DNA of 64,000 nt from Nocardioides lacusdianchii (GTDB taxonomy: Bacteria; Actinomycetota; Actinomycetes; Propionibacteriales; Nocardioidaceae), in contig NZ_JADHZD010000005.1 of the NCBI RefSeq assembly GCF_020102855.1, positions 248,001-312,000 on the forward strand, read 5' to 3'. This document shows positions 60,441 to 64,000 of the stretch, in pieces. A program made the position numbers and the translations under genes. Under the pieces are notes generated by a model. That model was not told the origin of the DNA. It was given only the letters and a program-made list of their open reading frames with translations, and made no database searches. The number at the start of each line of letters is the position of its first letter. The stretch's first letter is position 1.

Positions 60441-61307
60441 TCAGGAGCCGAGCGCGACGATCGCCTCGTGGATCTCGAGGGTCCGCCGCGCCGACTCGAC
60501 GTGCAGGTTCTCCACCATGCGGCCGTTGTACGTGACCACGCCGGCCCCGCGGCCGTCCTCCCAGGCGGCGACGAGACCGCGCGCGTCCTCGACCGCCTGC
60601 GCGCTCGGCGCGTACGCGGTGTTGGCCCCCTCGACCTGGCCCGGGTGGATGAGGGTCTTGCCGTCGAAGCCCATCTGGCGGCCCTGCTCGCACTCGGCGA
60701 GGAACCCCGCGGTGTCCTTGACGTCGTTGTAGACGCCGTCGATCACGGCGATGCCGGCCGCGCGACCGGCGAGGAGGGCGGTGTGCAGGCTGGGCAGGAT
60801 AGGTGCGCGACCCGGCACGTGCTCGGCGTACAGCTCCTTGACGAGGTCGTTGGTGCCGAGCACGAAGGCGCCGAGGCGCTCGGACGCGCGGGCGATCGCG
60901 AGGGCGTCGAGGATCGCGCCGGGCGTCTCGACCATCGCCCACAGCTTCGTGTGGTCCGGGGCGCCGGCCGCCTCCATCGCGGCGACGAGCTGCTGGACCT
61001 CGGCGGCGCTGCCGACCTTGGGCACGACGATCGCGGCCGGTCCGGCCTGGCTCGCGGCGACGATGTCGTCGTCGTGCCACTGGGTGCCGATGCCGTTGAC
61101 GCGGATGGTGACCGTACGCCGGCCGTAGTCCCCGCTCGCGGCCGCTGCAGCTGCGGCGTCACGGGCGGCGGGCTTGGCGTCGGGGGCGACGGCGTCCTCG
61201 AGGTCGAGGATCAGGCCGTCGCACGCGATCGACTTCGCCTTCTCCAGCGCCCGCTCGTTGGAGCCGGGCATGTAGAGCACGGAGCGGAGGGGGGTGAAGT
61301 CACTCAT
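60441..61307 (-). CDS. CoA ester lyase/thioesterase (CitE/HpcH family)
   Basis: 288 residues, TIM-barrel lyase with PLRSVLYMPGSNERALEKA at the start, LDLEDAVAPDAK (metal-binding acids), TIRVNGIGT and MVETPGAILDALAIA. Close relatives are CitE-like proteins and the malyl-CoA thioesterase Mcl2 of the ethylmalonyl-CoA pathway. One base separates its ATG from the stop of the longer paralogue upstream, so the two work together, perhaps as lyase and thioesterase. Confidence 0.85.
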   Translation of the reverse strand: MSDFTPLRSVLYMPGSNERALEKAKSIACDGLILDLEDAVAPDAKPAARDAAAAAAASGDYGRRTVTIRVNGIGTQWHDDDIVAASQAGPAAIVVPKVGSAAEVQQLVAAMEAAGAPDHTKLWAMVETPGAILDALAIARASERLGAFVLGTNDLVKELYAEHVPGRAPILPSLHTALLAGRAAGIAVIDGVYNDVKDTAGFLAECEQGRQMGFDGKTLIHPGQVEGANTAYAPSAQAVEDARGLVAAWEDGRGAGVVTYNGRMVENLHVESARRTLEIHEAIVALGS

Positions 61308-61308
61308 C

Positions 61309-62391
61309 TCAGGCCTCCAGCTCGATGGCGTCGTACTGCTTCTTCAGCTCGGGGTCGATCGCGGCGAGCTCGTCGGCGAGCGCGACCATGACCTGGCACT
61401 GCTTGACCGACGCGTCGTCCTCCATCTTGCCGTCGATCATCACCGCACCGGTGCCGTCACCCATCGCGGCGATGACGCGGCGGGCGTGGGTGACGTCCTC
61501 GACGCTGGGGGAGAAGACCTTGTTGGCGACGGCGATCTGCACCGGGTGGAGCGACCACGCGCCGACGCAGCCGAGCAGGAAGGCGTTGCGGAACTGGTCC
61601 TCGCACGCCTGCACGTCCTTGATGTCACCGAACGGCCCGTAGTAGGGGTAGATCCCGTGCATCGCGCAGGCATCGACCATGCGGGCGATCGTGTAGTGCC
61701 ACAGGTCCTGCTGGTACGTCGTCCGCTCGGCGTCGTACTGCGGCACGCCGAGGTCGTCGCGCGTCGGGTCCTGGCGCACGAGGTAGCCGGGGTGGCCGCC
61801 ACCGACGCGGGTGGTCTTCATCCGGCGGTCCGCAGCCAGGTCGGCGGGACCGAGGGACAGGCCCTGCATGCGCGGGCTGGCGCCGCAGATCTCCTCGACG
61901 TTGGCCACGCCGCGCGCGGTCTCGAGGATCGCGTGGACGAGGATCGGCCGGTCGAGACCGGCCTTCGCCTCGAGCTGGGCGAGCAGGCGGTCGACGTAGT
62001 GGATGTCCTCGGCGCCCTGCACCTTCGGCACCATGATCACGTCGAGCTTGTCGCCGACCTCGGTCACCAGGGTGACGAGGTCGTCGAGGCCCCACGGGCT
62101 GTCGAGGGAGTTGACCCGGGTCCAGAGCTGGGTGGGACCGAAGTCGGTCGCCCTCGCGATGTCGACGAGGCCCTGGCGCGACTTCTCCTTGTTCTCGGCC
62201 TTGACCGCGTCCTCGAGGTTGCCGAGCAGCACGTCGACGGAGCCGACCATGTCGGGCACCTTGGCGGCCATCTTCTCGTTGCCGGGGTCGAAGAAGTGGA
62301 TCGCGCGGCTCGGCCGGGCGGGGATCTCGCGCAACGGGGCGGGAGCACCGACGGCGAGCGGGGCGAAGAAGTCCTTGGCGGGGCGGGTCAT
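61309..62391 (-). CDS. L-malyl-CoA/beta-methylmalyl-CoA lyase-like protein
   Basis: 360 residues. The longer HpcH/HpaI form, with [30 protein letters not shown] (metal site), [14 protein letters not shown] and [16 protein letters not shown], fits Mcl1-type lyases that split malyl-CoA into acetyl-CoA and glyoxylate. A TAGTTT box (62404-62399) sits 7 bases before ATG 62391, with no ribosome site, so the transcript is probably leaderless and carries the second lyase gene too. Confidence 0.87.
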   Translation of the reverse strand: MTRPAKDFFAPLAVGAPAPLREIPARPSRAIHFFDPGNEKMAAKVPDMVGSVDVLLGNLEDAVKAENKEKSRQGLVDIARATDFGPTQLWTRVNSLDSPWGLDDLVTLVTEVGDKLDVIMVPKVQGAEDIHYVDRLLAQLEAKAGLDRPILVHAILETARGVANVEEICGASPRMQGLSLGPADLAADRRMKTTRVGGGHPGYLVRQDPTRDDLGVPQYDAERTTYQQDLWHYTIARMVDACAMHGIYPYYGPFGDIKDVQACEDQFRNAFLLGCVGAWSLHPVQIAVANKVFSPSVEDVTHARRVIAAMGDGTGAVMIDGKMEDDASVKQCQVMVALADELAAIDPELKKQYDAIELEA

Positions 62392-62439
62392 GGAGCGCAA
62401 ACTACCGGTGCGTAGCCGTCCGCGGATATGACATGTCTC

Positions 62440-63015
62440 TCAGCGAGCCCGCCGCCACCACCGCCGCTTCGTCGGCTCGGGCGGGGCGGCTGCGCGCGCC
62501 GCACGCTGGGCCTCGATGCGTGCCGTACGCCGTTCGCGCCACGCCTCGACCTCGGCGTCCACGTCGCGCTGGCGAGTGATGACCGGGGGCCCGGACGGAC
62601 CGACGGGCGGGGTGTAGAGCGCGCGACGCACGTGGGAGTTGAACTCCTCGACCTCGCGCCGCACCTCGGACTCGACGTTGATGCGGTCGAGCCGGCCGTC
62701 GAGCTCGGCGTCCTCCTTGCGGATCGCCAGCGCCGGCGGCAGGAGGGCGATCTGCTCGCGCTCGACGAGCTTCTTGACCCACCAGTCCGGGTCGTGCTCG
62801 ACGCCGAGGTCCTCGATCGGCTTGCCGGCCCCGGGCAGGTCGTCGAAGTCCCCGCGCTCCATCGCCACGCGCAGCTGCTGCTCGACCCAGCTCGACTGGT
62901 GGGCGATGCGTGCCGCGGCAGCGGAGCGACCGGTGCGCTCGTCGCGCCCTCTGTCAGGACGGGCGGCCGTCGCGCCCGCCACGTCGAACTGGTCGTCCCG
63001 GTCCTCCTCCGGCAT
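62440..63015 (-). CDS. DUF1992 (DnaJ-homologue C28-like) protein
   Basis: 191 residues. The conserved core (about 45-110) has QQLRVAMERGDFDDLPGAGKPI and DPDWWVKKLVEREQI, the DUF1992 signature shared with human DNAJC28 but without a J domain. The N-terminus is charged and variable; the C-terminus is very basic (KRRWWRRAR). TACGAT (63027-63022) lies 6 bases before the ATG. Cellular role unknown. Confidence 0.87.
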   Translation of the reverse strand: MPEEDRDDQFDVAGATAARPDRGRDERTGRSAAAARIAHQSSWVEQQLRVAMERGDFDDLPGAGKPIEDLGVEHDPDWWVKKLVEREQIALLPPALAIRKEDAELDGRLDRINVESEVRREVEEFNSHVRRALYTPPVGPSGPPVITRQRDVDAEVEAWRERRTARIEAQRAARAAAPPEPTKRRWWRRAR

Positions 63016-63035
63016 GGGTCCATCGTACGGGCCCC

Positions 63036-63130
63036 TGGATTTCCGCTCGCTGGAGTGGAAGTCCATCGGGGTCTGAGCGTGCGGGGTCCCTCCGGGGCCT
63101 GCACTTCCACGCGCTGGAGTGGAAGTGCAG
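63036..63130. repeat. Two related hairpins sharing a GCTGGAGTGGAAGT core
   Basis: Hairpin A: TGGATTTCC (63036-63044) with GGAAGTCCA (63057-63065). Hairpin B: CTGCACTTCCAC (63099-63110) with GTGGAAGTGCAG (63119-63130), a perfect 12-base stem with an 8-base loop. Both contain CGCTGGAGTGGAAGT. They lie between divergent genes, so they are not simple terminators; copies of a small palindromic repeat are likely. Confidence 0.65.
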
Positions 63131-63192
63131 CCGCCCGTTGTCCGGGCCGACCGAGGCCGGAGGGTGTCCCACCGTCGTGGCAGGCTGGGTGC

Positions 63193-64000
63193 ATGGCGAT
63201 CCCCGGCATCCCCGAGCGCGCCGCGGGCGTGCAGCTCCACGTGACCTCCCTCCCTGGCGGTCGCCTCGGCGAGCCGGCACGCGACTTCGTGCGGTGGCTC
63301 GCCGCCGCCGGCCAGTCGGTCTGGCAGGTGCTGCCGCTGAGCGTCCCCGACGCACACGGGTCTCCCTACGCCTCGCCCTCGGCCTTCGCGGCCTGGCCCG
63401 GCCTGCTCGAGGACCCCGGTGCGCCGGTCAACGATGCCGAGGTGCGCGCGTTCGTCGACGAGCACGACTACTGGACCGGGTCGTGGGCGGCCCACGGCGG
63501 CGACCTCGCCGACCAGGTGCGCTTCGAGCGGGAGTGGGGCGCACTGCGGTCCTTCGCTGCCGACCACGGCGTCCGGGTGATGGGCGACGTCCCTATCTAC
63601 GTCGCGTCGGGGAGCGCCGACGCAGCGACCTGGCCCGAGCTCTTCCGCGACGACGCCGTCGCCGGCGTCCCGCCCGACGCGTTCACCGACACCGGCCAGC
63701 TGTGGGGGAACCCGCTGTACGACTGGGCAGCCATGGCGGCTGACGGCTACCGCTGGTGGGTGGAGAGGCTGCGTCGCAGCCTCTCGCTCTACGACCTGGT
63801 CCGGGTCGACCACTTCCGGGGGTTCGCGGCCTACTGGGCCGTGCCGACCGACCACGTGACCGCGGAGAACGGGCGCTGGGAGACCGGACCCGGGCGGGCG
63901 GTCTTCGACGCCGCGACCGCGGAGCTCGGCCCGCTCCCGGTCGTCGCCGAGGACCTCGGGGTCATCGACGCCCCGGTGGAGGAGCTGCGCGACGCCTTCG
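63193..64000 (+). CDS. malQ: 4-alpha-glucanotransferase (5' part, runs off the window)
   Basis: 269 complete codons are visible. The start AGVQLHVTSLPGG, WQVLPLSVPDAHGSPYASPSAFA and GDVPIYVASGSAD segments, the nucleophile Asp206 in VRVDHFRGF and the acid Glu253 in VAEDLG define a GH77 amylomaltase, which rearranges alpha-1,4-glucans in maltose or glycogen metabolism. Between SAFA and REWGAL there are only about 50 residues, much fewer than the 120 or more I recall for other family members, so this is a compact form. ATG 63193 lies 6 bases from a CAGGCT box; no ribosome site is clear. Confidence 0.9.
   Translation, partial: MAIPGIPERAAGVQLHVTSLPGGRLGEPARDFVRWLAAAGQSVWQVLPLSVPDAHGSPYASPSAFAAWPGLLEDPGAPVNDAEVRAFVDEHDYWTGSWAAHGGDLADQVRFEREWGALRSFAADHGVRVMGDVPIYVASGSADAATWPELFRDDAVAGVPPDAFTDTGQLWGNPLYDWAAMAADGYRWWVERLRRSLSLYDLVRVDHFRGFAAYWAVPTDHVTAENGRWETGPGRAVFDAATAELGPLPVVAEDLGVIDAPVEELRDAF

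Overview
The window is high-GC DNA with short intergenic gaps, many GTG starts and frequent 1-8 base overlaps between genes. It looks like a chromosomal segment of an actinobacterium, most likely a Nocardioides-like member of the Nocardioidaceae. Supporting content includes an AccD3-type fused carboxyltransferase, an EtfD-type iron-sulfur oxidoreductase, a FadE5-like acyl-CoA dehydrogenase, a DesA3-type desaturase with its reductase, a mycothiol-dependent enzyme family member, type VII (WXG100/TNT) effector genes, and TAnnnT -10 boxes placed 6-8 bases before start codons (leaderless style). No rRNA, CRISPR array, insertion sequence or prophage was seen. There is one tRNA, tRNA-Gly(CCC).

Layout. 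1-6.6 kb: end of an unknown gene, accD3, an ECF-like sigma factor overlapping an M1 metallopeptidase lipoprotein, and a divergent Ser/Thr kinase whose extracytoplasmic domain resembles two adjacent anchored proteins. 6.6-16.1 kb: amidohydrolase, a 72-base palindrome, a PucR-type regulator divergent from the reductase/desaturase pair, a propeller-like membrane protein, a nucleotidyltransferase-like protein and a mycothiol-type enzyme. 16.2-19.6 kb: ABC transporter plus two-component system in one overlapping operon. 19.7-24.7 kb: acyl-CoA dehydrogenase, TauE/SafE exporter and Rrf2 regulator with matching operator-like sites, two hypothetical genes and a dispersed repeat family. 24.8-29.1 kb: secreted or lipoprotein genes of unknown role with a local fall in GC. 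29.4-36.0 kb: tRNA-Gly, an SGNH hydrolase, dcd, and a complete iron-siderophore uptake operon behind an iron box. 36.0-41.4 kb: a 30-residue peptide gene, a DUF4097 protein, a ribbon-helix-helix regulator with a phased operator array, and etfD with a very long repetitive tail. 41.5-45.1 kb: a type VII secretion effector module with a TNT toxin and a substituted TNT paralogue. 45.1-54.2 kb: IclR regulator, two related coiled-coil membrane proteins, a vanadium-haloperoxidase/PAP2 protein, a LuxR regulator, hutH-hutU, a DinB-like protein and an M48 protease. 54.2-64 kb: an MFS transporter, a PAS/chemoreceptor pair, a second WXG100-type secreted gene cluster, two malyl-CoA-lyase-like genes, a DUF1992 gene and the start of malQ.

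How the genes work together. The siderophore operon (binding protein, two permeases, ATPase, siderophore-interacting reductase) is a self-contained iron import route. The FadE5-like dehydrogenase and EtfD belong to one electron path from acyl-CoA oxidation to the membrane. hutH and hutU are the first two steps of histidine breakdown. The most unusual loci are the TNT effector module with its substituted paralogue (42.6-45.1 kb), the seven-copy SLFD tail on EtfD, the phased operator array before the ribbon-helix-helix gene, and the 72-base palindrome at 8.15 kb. All functional statements rest on reading the sequence and on recalled family knowledge; no database search was run.
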